From Streptomyces sp. H39-S7 (GTDB lineage: Bacteria; Actinomycetota; Actinomycetes; Streptomycetales; Streptomycetaceae), in contig NZ_JAPVLU010000011.1 of the NCBI RefSeq assembly GCF_027158205.1, positions 62,001 to 126,000 on the forward strand: 64,000 bases of DNA. Reading direction: 5' to 3'. Shown piece by piece: positions 57,058 through 64,000 of this stretch. A program made the position numbers and the translations under genes. The notes under the pieces were generated by a model that worked only from the letters and a program-made list of their open reading frames with translations, ran no database searches and was not told the DNA's origin. Every line of letters starts with the position of its first letter. Position 1 is the first letter of the stretch.

Positions 57058-59541
57058 TCATGACCACCGCATGCCGAGCGCGGTGAGTTCCGCGGCCAGT
57101 TCGGGGGCGAGGGTCGCCTGGCGGGTGCGTGCGTTGTTGACGAAGACGCCTAGCTTGATGGACTCGCCATCCACGATCTCGGTATGGGTGCGAGGGACGG
57201 CCAGGTGGCCTTCTCGCAGGTGGTAGGCCCGGGCGGCGGCAAGGTTGCGGGCCCGCTTGTCCGCCTGGCTGACCCGGGCGGTCTTCACCCGGCGGCCGGT
57301 TGCTGGTGGGGACAGACGCAAGACATGTTCGAGCATCCAACGCTGCGTGGTCTGCAGCGTGTGCCACTGCTGGACTTGGGCCTCGATCCACCGTCCGATG
57401 TCGTCGTCCCCGATGACGAGCCGGCCCGGGGCGTGGCCGGTGAGGGTGCCGCCGGCGTCGAGGTGGGTGCGGGCCTGGTGGAAGGCGCGCTGCCAGTCGA
57501 CCGGCCACAGGGGGCGCCAGGAAGGGTCGATCTCGTCGAGGGCTTCGCAGCGGTCGGCGGCGAGGGTTCCGGCGCGGGCGGCGCGGCGCTGGTCGCGCAG
57601 CCACCGGCCGACGGGGTAGGTGGTGGTGGGCTCGATGGTGTCGACGGGTGGCAGGAGGTGGTCGTGGGCGGTGCGGTAGGCGCGGCAGGCGGTCAGGGCG
57701 TCCTCGAAGGCGGCGTCGTATTGGGACCACAGCATGCCTAGTGCGTCCAGGGCGTCCGTACGGTCTGGGGCGAGTCTGCCGGTCTTGCGGGCCCGGCGCT
57801 GATCGGCAATCCACACCCCTAGCGGAAGGTTGTCGGCGTCGCGGTAGTCGTAGGGGACGCGAAGGTCACGGTGCGCTTCGCGGTAGGTGCGGCTGGCTTC
57901 CAGGCCGCGGAGCCAGGCGTAGCGTTCGGGCTGCAGGACGCGCAGGTTGATGAACCGGGCGATCTGGCTACGGGTGTGGGCGCTGGTGAAGTTCAACAGC
58001 CCCGGCACCGGGTCGCCCTCGGCGCCGTCGCTGTCCCCTTCGATGGCGTCCTGGCTGTCCTGCGTGCCTTCCTCATCTGCCGATTCGACGGAGGCGGGTG
58101 TGGGTTTGGCGGGTGCCGGTTCGAGGGCGGACGCTGCGAGGATCTCGACTGCTTTGGCGTCGTGGGCACGCAGGGCTTCCATGAAGCGGGCCAAATCGTC
58201 GTAGGCCGGAGAGGTGATCATCTGGTCGGTGCTCTCGCCGGGGCCCAGAAAGATCGGAACGACGATCGTGGCGACCTTCCCGTCCCCGGGCCGCATCCGG
58301 AGGGCTCGGCCCAGGGTTTGGATGATGTCTGGCATGGAGCCGTAGACGTCACACATGATGACGGCATCGGCCCAGGTGTCGACACCGACTCCGAGGACTT
58401 TCACGGAGGACAAGAACGACCGTTCCACGGGTTTGCCGGCGTCGGTGATCCCGGCATGGAAATCACGCAGCACCTGGGCGCGGTACTGGGGGTCGTGTTC
58501 TCCGTGTAGCCAGCGTGCAGCGAGTCCCTGGGGCAGCCGGTCGAGGTTGTTGCCTCCGGCTGCGGCCTTGCGGGCCGCGTCGGGTAGGCCCTCGGCGAAG
58601 GCCCTGGCTTCCGCGACACGGGCGTGGAAGGTGAGGACTCGGCTGAGCTCGTACTGGTTGGCGATGCGGAGGGTGGCGGCCTGCACAGCGGCCAGTCGCA
58701 GGGCCCGGACGTGGTCGGACCGTGGGCCTTCGCCGCGGGCGATGGCTTCTTGGTAGGCGGGGTCGGAGATCTCCTGGCACACGATGCGGAACGGCGCGAT
58801 GTGGCCCTCATCGACTGCTTCTCCGAGTCCCATGTCGAACACGCGCTTACCGAATTGGGTGACATCATCCATGCTCGCGATCAGGCGCACCCCGGACCGC
58901 CCGGAGCCGGACCCCCGTCCCGGTGCGGTGTCCTCATCGCCGGTCTCTTTGTCCGCTGAGCCCAGTTCCCACACGCGCGGGGTCGCTGTCAGGAACAGCC
59001 GCCGGTCCGAGGGAATGCGCACGTTGTCCAGTACCGCGGCCCAGGGCTTGCCCGCCGCACCGGAAACACGGTGGGCTTCGTCAACCACCATGAGGGAGAA
59101 CGTCGGAAGTCCAGCTTCATGCGCGCGCTGCAGCGTCCCCATGCCGACCGACTGATAGGTGGCGAATAGCGTGTACTCATCCAGTGCGTGGGTGCGATCC
59201 GCCAGTTCGTCTGGGTCGGTGGTGCACGCGGACAGCAGAGCAGGGTCGTAGGTGCGCAGCGAGCACAGGCCCAGCATCCGTTGGATGAAGCCGGCCGCCC
59301 GCCACTCGGTGGCGGTCTGGAGCAGCAGGTCCAGGTTCGGCACCAGGACGAGATTGCGGGCGGTGGCCAGCTCGTCGGCGACGCCGACGGCCATGAGCGT
59401 CTTGCCCGAGCCGGTCGGGGAGACGATCTGCGCACGCAGCCCTTGTGGCGGTACCTTCTGGCCCGGCCCGAGGGTCAGCTCACGGCTGGCGCGATCGACG
59501 GCGATTTGTTGATGGCGGCGGAAGGGCAGCGAGAGGGACAC
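57058..59541 (-). CDS. DEAH helicase with HA repeats, second copy
   Basis: The 827-residue protein starts at GTG with AGGAG at good spacing. Superfamily 2 core: SPTGSGKT at 41-48, DEAH at 154-157, LFLTATPRVWELG, DIIQTLGRALRMRPG. The C-terminal part has several HA repeats (for example YRDADNLPLGVWIADQRRAR, VGRWLRDQRRAA). It is a diverged relative of the helicase at 22.3 kb, sharing order but little exact sequence. An insertion with GDEDTAPGRGSGSG separates the motor halves. The function is unknown; relatives are typical of plasmid and telomere-proximal regions. Confidence 0.85.
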   Translation of the reverse strand: MSLSLPFRRHQQIAVDRASRELTLGPGQKVPPQGLRAQIVSPTGSGKTLMAVGVADELATARNLVLVPNLDLLLQTATEWRAAGFIQRMLGLCSLRTYDPALLSACTTDPDELADRTHALDEYTLFATYQSVGMGTLQRAHEAGLPTFSLMVVDEAHRVSGAAGKPWAAVLDNVRIPSDRRLFLTATPRVWELGSADKETGDEDTAPGRGSGSGRSGVRLIASMDDVTQFGKRVFDMGLGEAVDEGHIAPFRIVCQEISDPAYQEAIARGEGPRSDHVRALRLAAVQAATLRIANQYELSRVLTFHARVAEARAFAEGLPDAARKAAAGGNNLDRLPQGLAARWLHGEHDPQYRAQVLRDFHAGITDAGKPVERSFLSSVKVLGVGVDTWADAVIMCDVYGSMPDIIQTLGRALRMRPGDGKVATIVVPIFLGPGESTDQMITSPAYDDLARFMEALRAHDAKAVEILAASALEPAPAKPTPASVESADEEGTQDSQDAIEGDSDGAEGDPVPGLLNFTSAHTRSQIARFINLRVLQPERYAWLRGLEASRTYREAHRDLRVPYDYRDADNLPLGVWIADQRRARKTGRLAPDRTDALDALGMLWSQYDAAFEDALTACRAYRTAHDHLLPPVDTIEPTTTYPVGRWLRDQRRAARAGTLAADRCEALDEIDPSWRPLWPVDWQRAFHQARTHLDAGGTLTGHAPGRLVIGDDDIGRWIEAQVQQWHTLQTTQRWMLEHVLRLSPPATGRRVKTARVSQADKRARNLAAARAYHLREGHLAVPRTHTEIVDGESIKLGVFVNNARTRQATLAPELAAELTALGMRWS

Positions 59542-59876
59542 GGGTCACTCCTGAGTCAGCGCGTCATGGGCGACGGTAGTGCCGGTGCTGCAGGGGCCGC
59601 AGGTGGAGTCACGAACGGGGTCGCTGCGGTGCCCGGTTCGACCGTGCTATTGCTCACGCGGACGTCGGTCGGGCGGAACGTCACTTCGCCGTCCTAAGGC
59701 TTGGGGCGGCGAAGCGGGGGGTGGGTTCGGCGTCATCAGCGTGTCTCCTGGACGTGTCCCGGCGGGTTGGATGCCGTGGGACCGCAGCTCCAGGTCGTGA
59801 CAGTCGCCCGGCACAAGGAAGTGAGGCGATGGGCGCGGTCGGCGCCTCACAGACACCTGGAGCGGCAGCGACAGCT
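59542..59876. other. Gene-free stretch
   Basis: No supported ORF. Lies between the helicase start and the end of the zinc-finger-like gene. Confidence 0.4.
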
Positions 59877-60206
59877 CTACTCCGTGGTGTTGGGCCCGTG
59901 GTACTTGCGTGCGTGACTGCGGACGCTGGCCGGCGCTCCGACGTAGGGGCACCCGCGGTGGTCGCAGCGGATCCATGCACCGTTCTCCACCGCGTCGTGG
60001 GTAACCGAGCGCCCCGGGCCATAGCCGTGCTTGTGGAGCATTTGCGGGACGGATGAGCCGTACTCCGCGGCAAGCAGGGCGGCTTCGGCGACCTTGTCGT
60101 GGCCGCGGGCGAAGAACGCACCCACGCCTGTCTCGGCACCGCATCCGCACCAGCACGTGCCGGTCGGGATCAGTCGGGGAAGCTTCGGTGTGGTCATACC
60201 CATCAT
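59877..60206 (-). CDS. Small zinc-finger-like protein
   Basis: The 106-109 residue protein (starts at 60206 or 60197) has CWCGCG near the N-terminus and CDHRGCPYVGAP, SVRSHARKYH near the C-terminus, consistent with two zinc sites. Between them GHDKVAEAALLAAEYGS is a helix found in a common Streptomyces plasmid-borne small protein. It is expected to bind nucleic acid or a protein partner. Its promoter lies in a tandem-repeat region. Confidence 0.65.
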   Translation of the reverse strand: MMGMTTPKLPRLIPTGTCWCGCGAETGVGAFFARGHDKVAEAALLAAEYGSSVPQMLHKHGYGPGRSVTHDAVENGAWIRCDHRGCPYVGAPASVRSHARKYHGPNTTE

Positions 60207-60258
60207 GATGCCCCTTCTAGAAGGGCTGTCAAGACGCCCGTTCTAGATTGGCAATCAA
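60207..60258 (-). promoter_or_regulatory. Tandem 26-bp direct repeats (operator-like) at the zinc-finger gene promoter
   Basis: Two adjacent 26-bp units (60207-60232 and 60233-60258) match at 20 of 26 positions. The first contains a perfect 14-bp palindrome CCCTTCTAGAAGGG at 60212-60225. On the minus strand each unit starts with TTGA and the first contains a TTGACA hexamer at 60227-60232. A third partial copy (AGAAGGGCTGTC) follows at 60260-60271. This is typical of a repressor binding to its own promoter. Confidence 0.6.
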
Positions 60259-60397
60259 GAAGGGCTGTCCAGCTCGACACGCCGAGCAGGCCCTCCCGAA
60301 GATCAACGAAGACTTCTGGGCCCTCTCCGACCATCAGGAGGTCGGAGGCCACTGAAGCAGTTTTGCCTTTCAGCTACTTTGATCATGTTTTAGATCG

Positions 60398-60772
60398 ATG
60401 ATGCAATACATGAGATGGCGTTTGCTGATTTGGGTTGCAGTGGGGATTGGCGCAGCGGCCGCAGCCGGCCTGGGCGTGGATGTCGCCGTGGCCGGGCTAG
60501 ACAGAGCATCGGGGCTAGCGGGGGTAATGGTCGGGTTCTGCGAACTCGGCGCGCTGGCACTGGGCGTGGCCGCATGGGCAGCCGAACGACGGGCTGCAGC
60601 TGGGCAGGCGGATCTCGGGGCTATTACGGAAGGAACGGACAGCGCTGGCGGCGGCGAGCACCTCGGGGGAAGGCGTGAGGTCCCGGAAGCTGGCGAGGGC
60701 AGTTACGTCATCAACGCAGACAAGATCGACAGGTCGCAGTTCGGCCACGGCAACACCCAGCGCAACGCTTGA
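60398..60772 (+). CDS. Small two-helix membrane protein with C-terminal amyloid-like motif (predicted executor)
   Basis: The 124-residue protein has two hydrophobic helices (about 8-31 and 40-61), a charged flexible linker and the tail SYVINADKIDRSQFGHGNTQ at 102-121. The next gene encodes a protein beginning with STYVVGGSIDRSQFGNNNTL. The shared IDRSQFG(H/N)xNT core is the kind of short Gln/Asn/Gly motif found in amyloid signalling. The layout equals the module at 6.0-8.9 kb with a different motif. By analogy it would be the membrane executor for the STAND protein. Only 33 bp separate the two genes. Confidence 0.65.
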   Translation: MMQYMRWRLLIWVAVGIGAAAAAGLGVDVAVAGLDRASGLAGVMVGFCELGALALGVAAWAAERRAAAGQADLGAITEGTDSAGGGEHLGGRREVPEAGEGSYVINADKIDRSQFGHGNTQRNA

Positions 60773-60805
60773 CGTTCGGAACGCCCACGGCGTCGGGGGT
60801 ACGGG

Positions 60806-63800
60806 ATGGTTGTAGAACCAGAGCCGGATGTACCACGGGACCAGGCACAGGCCCAGAAGGATGGGGCCAGCACGTATGTCGTCGGCGGCAGCATCGACCG
60901 ATCCCAGTTCGGCAACAACAACACGCTGATCACCTACTCCCTCATCGACCGCACGTGGACGGATCGCTCTGGAGCCCCGCCGCTGATCAACGTCTCAGGA
61001 GATATCGAATCCCCGTATCGAGGGCTGGGCGCGTTTGAGGAGCGGGACGCACCGTTCTTCTTCGGCCGCGACAACGCGGCCATGGATGTACTGGAGCGGA
61101 TGTCCCGATGCCTAGGCGGGACAGGCCTACTGATGGTGTCCGGGGTGTCGGGAGCCGGCAAGTCGTCACTGCTTCGGGCCGGGGTCCTGCCTAGGTTGCG
61201 CGGGGAGGGGCTGGCCACTGCACCCGAGGCGATGCTGTGGCCCTGTCAGCTGTTCACCCCGTCCCACGCACCACTGGACGAGCTGGCGACCCAGGTTGCG
61301 TCGCTGGCCGGCGTGGACGCCGCCGCGGTGCGGCGCCACCTGATCGAGGACCCGACGTCGTTCGCGCTGACTGCCCGCCAGGCCGCCATAGCCCAGGCCG
61401 GAACCCCAGCACAGCAGAGCGGGCCGCGGCAGGCACGTCTGCTACTGGTGATCGACCAATTCGAGCAACTGTTCACCCGCTGCCCAGACGAGGGGCAGCG
61501 GAGAGCGTTCATCAGCGCCCTGCACGCCGCAGCCACCGTGCCGCACGGAGAAGAACAGGCTCCCGCCGCGCTGGTGGTGATCGGGGTCCGCGCGGACTTC
61601 GAGGCCCGCTGCACCAGCTACCCGCAGTTGCTCGATGCCGTCCAGGACCGGTATCTGGTGACGCCGATGACCGAGCCGCAGTTGCGGGCGGCGGTGACCG
61701 AACCGGCCCGCGTCGCTTGTGCCACGGTCACTCCCGCCTTGGTCGAGGCACTGCTGGAGGAGATCCGCACGCACGCCCCCCCGCCCTTCGACGACCCCCG
61801 CCTCCCGGCCGCATCCGGGGCAGGGTTGTTGCCGCACATGTCGCACGCCCTGGACAACGCCTGGCGCCAACGAGCCGACCCGACACTCCTCACCCTCGCC
61901 GACTACGTACGCACCGGTCAGATCGAAGGCGCCATTGCAAAAAGTGCCCAGCATGCCTACGCCACCCTCACGCCTGCACAGACAATCGTGGCCCGCCAGG
62001 TCTTCGTCCGTCTGACCGCAGCAGCAGAAGACGGGATCAACCTCGCCGACCGCGTCACCCGCACTGAACTCTTCGAGGGCAGGACGCCAGCACAAGTGCG
62101 CGATGTAGAGACCGTACTTGAGGCCTTCGCAACACACCGGCTCCTCATCCTCGCTGTTGACACCGTGGAGATCAGCCATGAAGTACTGCTGACCGCCTGG
62201 CCACGGCTACGCGACACGTGGCTAACCGAAACCCACACCGACCGCATCATCCGCACCCGACTGCGCACCACAGCAGCCGAATGGAAACGCGATGGCCAAG
62301 ACTCCTCCTACCTCTACAAGGGCAGCCTCCTAGAGACCGCTAAAGCCACCGCCACGCGGATCGACAGCGCCCCGGTCCGCCACCTGCCTTTCAACCCCGC
62401 CGAACAAGACTTCCTCCACGCCAGCGACCGCGCACATCGCCGCAGCGTGCGCCGACGGCAGAGTTTCACCGGATTCCTCGTGGCCTTGGTCATCGGCTTG
62501 ACAGCGGTCGCAATCACGGCCTATCGCGCCAGGCAGGACGCGGTCCACCAGCGGGACATCGCGGTCTCCGGCCAACTGATCAGTCAAAGCGAGGCCCTCA
62601 GCAACACCGACCCCACCATCTCGAAGCTTGAGAGCCTCGCAGCATGGCGAATCAACCCCTCAGCCCAAGCCCGCTATGCCATGCTCGCCGCCGTAACACG
62701 CCCAGAGATCTCCACGCTCACCGGCCACACCGGCGGGGTCACTTCGGTGGTGTTCAGTCCGGACGCCAAGACCCTGGCCACCGCCAGCACCGACCAGACA
62801 GTACGGCTGTGGGGAGCGGCCACCCACCAACAGATCGGCCAACCCCTCACCGGCCACACCGGCGGCATCGCTTCGGTGGTGTTCAGTCCGGACGGCAGGA
62901 CCCTGGCCACCGCCAGCACCGACCAGACAGTACGGCTGTGGGATGTCACCACCCACCAACAGATCGGCCAACCCCTCACCGGCCACACCGGCGCGGTCAC
63001 CTCGGTGGCGTTCAGTCCGGACGCCAAGACCCTGGCCACCGCCAGCACCGACCAGACAGTACGGCTGTGGGATGTCACCACCCACCAACAGATCGGCCAA
63101 CCCTTCACCGGCCACACCGGCGCGGTCGCTTCGGTGGTGTTCAGTCCGGACGGCAGGACCCTGGCCACCGCCAGCGCCGACCGGACAGTACGGCTGTGGG
63201 GAGCGGCCACCCACCAACAGATCGGCCAACTCCTCACCGGCCACACCGGCGGCATCGCTTCGGTGGTGTTCAGTCCGGACGCCAAGACCCTGGCCACCGC
63301 CAGCACCGACCAGACAGTACGGCTGTGGGATGTCACCATCCACCAGCAGATCGGCCAACCCTTCACCGGCCACACCGGCGCGGTCGCTTCGGTGGTGTTC
63401 AGTCCGGACGGCAGGACCCTGGCCACCGCCAGCTACGACCAGACGGTGCGGCTGTGGGGAGTGGCATCCCGCCAGCAGATCGGCCAACTCCTCACCGGCC
63501 ACACCGGCGGCATCGATTCGGTGGTGTTCAGTCCGGACGGCAGGACCCTGGCCACCGCCAGCACCGACCAGACGGTACGGCTGTGGGGAGCGGCATCCCG
63601 CCAGCAGATCGGCCAACCCCTCACCGGCCACACCGGCGGCATCGATTCGGTGGTGTTCAGTCCGGACGGCAGGACCCTGGCCACCGCCAGCACCGACCAG
63701 ACAGTACGGCTGTGGGATGTCACCACCCACCAACAGATCGGCCAACCCCTCACCGGCCACAACGACTCGGTCTATTCGGTGGCGTTCAGTCCGGACGCCA

Positions 63801-64000
63801 AGACCCTGGCCACCGCCAGCGCCGACCAGACAGTACGGCTGTGGGATGTCACCACCCACCAGCAGATCGGCCAACCCTTCACCGGCCACGCCGGCGCGGT
63901 CTATTCGGTGGCGTTCAGTCCGGACGCCAAGACCCTGGCCACCGCCGGCGCCGACCAGACAGTACGGCTGTGGGATGTCACCACCCACCAACAGATCGGT
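60806..64000 (+). CDS. STAND ATPase with N-terminal amyloid-like motif and WD40 repeats, 3' end outside window
   Basis: The frame is open from ATG 60806 to the window edge (at least 1065 residues). Residues 22-40 carry STYVVGGSIDRSQFGNNNT. An nSTAND-type ATPase follows: Walker A GVSGAGKSS at 113-121 and Walker B LLLVIDQFEQLF near 212. A transmembrane helix (about 554-573, FTGFLVALVIGLTAVAITAY) precedes WD40 repeats from residue 638. Ten 43-residue units are seen, each starting with (L/F)TGHTG and containing SPD, TLATAS and DQTVRLW, and the last is cut by the window. The protein would sit at the membrane with the ligand-sensing propeller next to it. The preceding gene supplies the matching motif. 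Confidence 0.88.
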   Translation, partial: MVVEPEPDVPRDQAQAQKDGASTYVVGGSIDRSQFGNNNTLITYSLIDRTWTDRSGAPPLINVSGDIESPYRGLGAFEERDAPFFFGRDNAAMDVLERMSRCLGGTGLLMVSGVSGAGKSSLLRAGVLPRLRGEGLATAPEAMLWPCQLFTPSHAPLDELATQVASLAGVDAAAVRRHLIEDPTSFALTARQAAIAQAGTPAQQSGPRQARLLLVIDQFEQLFTRCPDEGQRRAFISALHAAATVPHGEEQAPAALVVIGVRADFEARCTSYPQLLDAVQDRYLVTPMTEPQLRAAVTEPARVACATVTPALVEALLEEIRTHAPPPFDDPRLPAASGAGLLPHMSHALDNAWRQRADPTLLTLADYVRTGQIEGAIAKSAQHAYATLTPAQTIVARQVFVRLTAAAEDGINLADRVTRTELFEGRTPAQVRDVETVLEAFATHRLLILAVDTVEISHEVLLTAWPRLRDTWLTETHTDRIIRTRLRTTAAEWKRDGQDSSYLYKGSLLETAKATATRIDSAPVRHLPFNPAEQDFLHASDRAHRRSVRRRQSFTGFLVALVIGLTAVAITAYRARQDAVHQRDIAVSGQLISQSEALSNTDPTISKLESLAAWRINPSAQARYAMLAAVTRPEISTLTGHTGGVTSVVFSPDAKTLATASTDQTVRLWGAATHQQIGQPLTGHTGGIASVVFSPDGRTLATASTDQTVRLWDVTTHQQIGQPLTGHTGAVTSVAFSPDAKTLATASTDQTVRLWDVTTHQQIGQPFTGHTGAVASVVFSPDGRTLATASADRTVRLWGAATHQQIGQLLTGHTGGIASVVFSPDAKTLATASTDQTVRLWDVTIHQQIGQPFTGHTGAVASVVFSPDGRTLATASYDQTVRLWGVASRQQIGQLLTGHTGGIDSVVFSPDGRTLATASTDQTVRLWGAASRQQIGQPLTGHTGGIDSVVFSPDGRTLATASTDQTVRLWDVTTHQQIGQPLTGHNDSVYSVAFSPDAKTLATASADQTVRLWDVTTHQQIGQPFTGHAGAVYSVAFSPDAKTLATAGADQTVRLWDVTTHQQIG
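62717..64000 (+). repeat. Ten near-identical 129-bp tandem repeats encoding WD40 units
   Basis: Units start at 62717, 62846, 62975, 63104, 63233, 63362, 63491, 63620, 63749 and 63878 (last one incomplete). Most of each unit is identical at the DNA level. Variation is concentrated in a few codons: the three after TGH(T), D(AK/GR) after SP, S(T/A/Y)D, W(D/G)(V/A)(T/A) and the closing Q(P/L). Confidence 0.9.

Noticed and set aside
62660-63991. Long open frame (443 codons) on the minus strand opposite the WD40 repeats
   Set aside because: It is the antisense of a 129-bp repeat with no stop in that frame. The plus strand encodes clear WD40 units and continues a STAND protein.

Overview
The base composition, heavy use of GTG starts, leaderless promoters and gene content all point to a Streptomyces-like actinomycete. 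The decisive markers are recognisable tap and tpg genes (telomere-associated protein and terminal protein), which belong to linear Streptomyces replicons. There are also a WhiB-family regulator, a replication-relaxation protein, two helicases with helicase-associated repeats, and many IS remnants. The window therefore looks like accessory DNA: a chromosome arm, a linear plasmid or an integrated mobile region. No tRNA, rRNA or CRISPR array was seen.

Layout. 1-2.3 kb: two minus-strand glycosyltransferases, one running off the window and fused to a P-loop domain. 3.0-4.1 kb: a membrane-anchored GAF protein and a small ORF. 4.5-5.9 kb: an IS5-type element whose inverted repeats also enclose a passenger gene. 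6.0-8.9 kb: a two-gene module, a small membrane protein followed by an NB-ARC/TPR STAND ATPase, sharing a short repeated motif. 9.4-12.9 kb: a complete ABC-three-component (ABC-3C) conflict system. 13.2-13.9 kb: a RAMA-domain regulator and a small membrane protein under similar upstream motifs. 14.0-26.0 kb: tpg, a tniQ gene, tap, then a Tn7-like tnsA-tnsB-tnsC set, an HA-repeat helicase and a second tniQ. The first tniQ sits inside the usual tap-tpg pair.

26-37 kb: a defence-like segment carrying a nuclease-like 750-residue protein, a PD-(D/E)XK endonuclease, a SIR2-STAND protein, a HEPN-like protein and an Mrr-type endonuclease. It is flanked by two related copies of a short gene segment. 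37.8-41.5 kb: IS wreckage (flavodoxin fragment, IS3 fragment, IS30 with an internal stop) that beheaded the ATPase of a Septu-like ATPase/HNH pair. 42.0-45.7 kb: an IS630 element with a membrane NACHT ATPase lying between near-identical distal inverted repeats. 45.9-56.9 kb: mixed accessory genes (papain-like protein, kinase, secreted DHxxP protein, replication-relaxation protein, frameshifted ATP-dependent ligase, WhiB, Imm49 and hypotheticals). 57.0-60.2 kb: a second HA-repeat helicase and a zinc-finger-like protein with tandem operator-like repeats. 60.4-64.0 kb: a second module like that at 6 kb, with a small membrane protein and a STAND ATPase carrying ten near-identical WD40 repeats, running off the end.

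The main themes are anti-invader NTPases and nucleases, with many mobile elements interleaved. The two most unusual observations are (i) two independent pairs of a small membrane protein and a STAND ATPase joined by a shared short motif, the layout expected of amyloid-type signalling between an NLR sensor and a membrane executor, and (ii) a Tn7-like TnsABC/TniQ set intertwined with the telomere genes tap and tpg.
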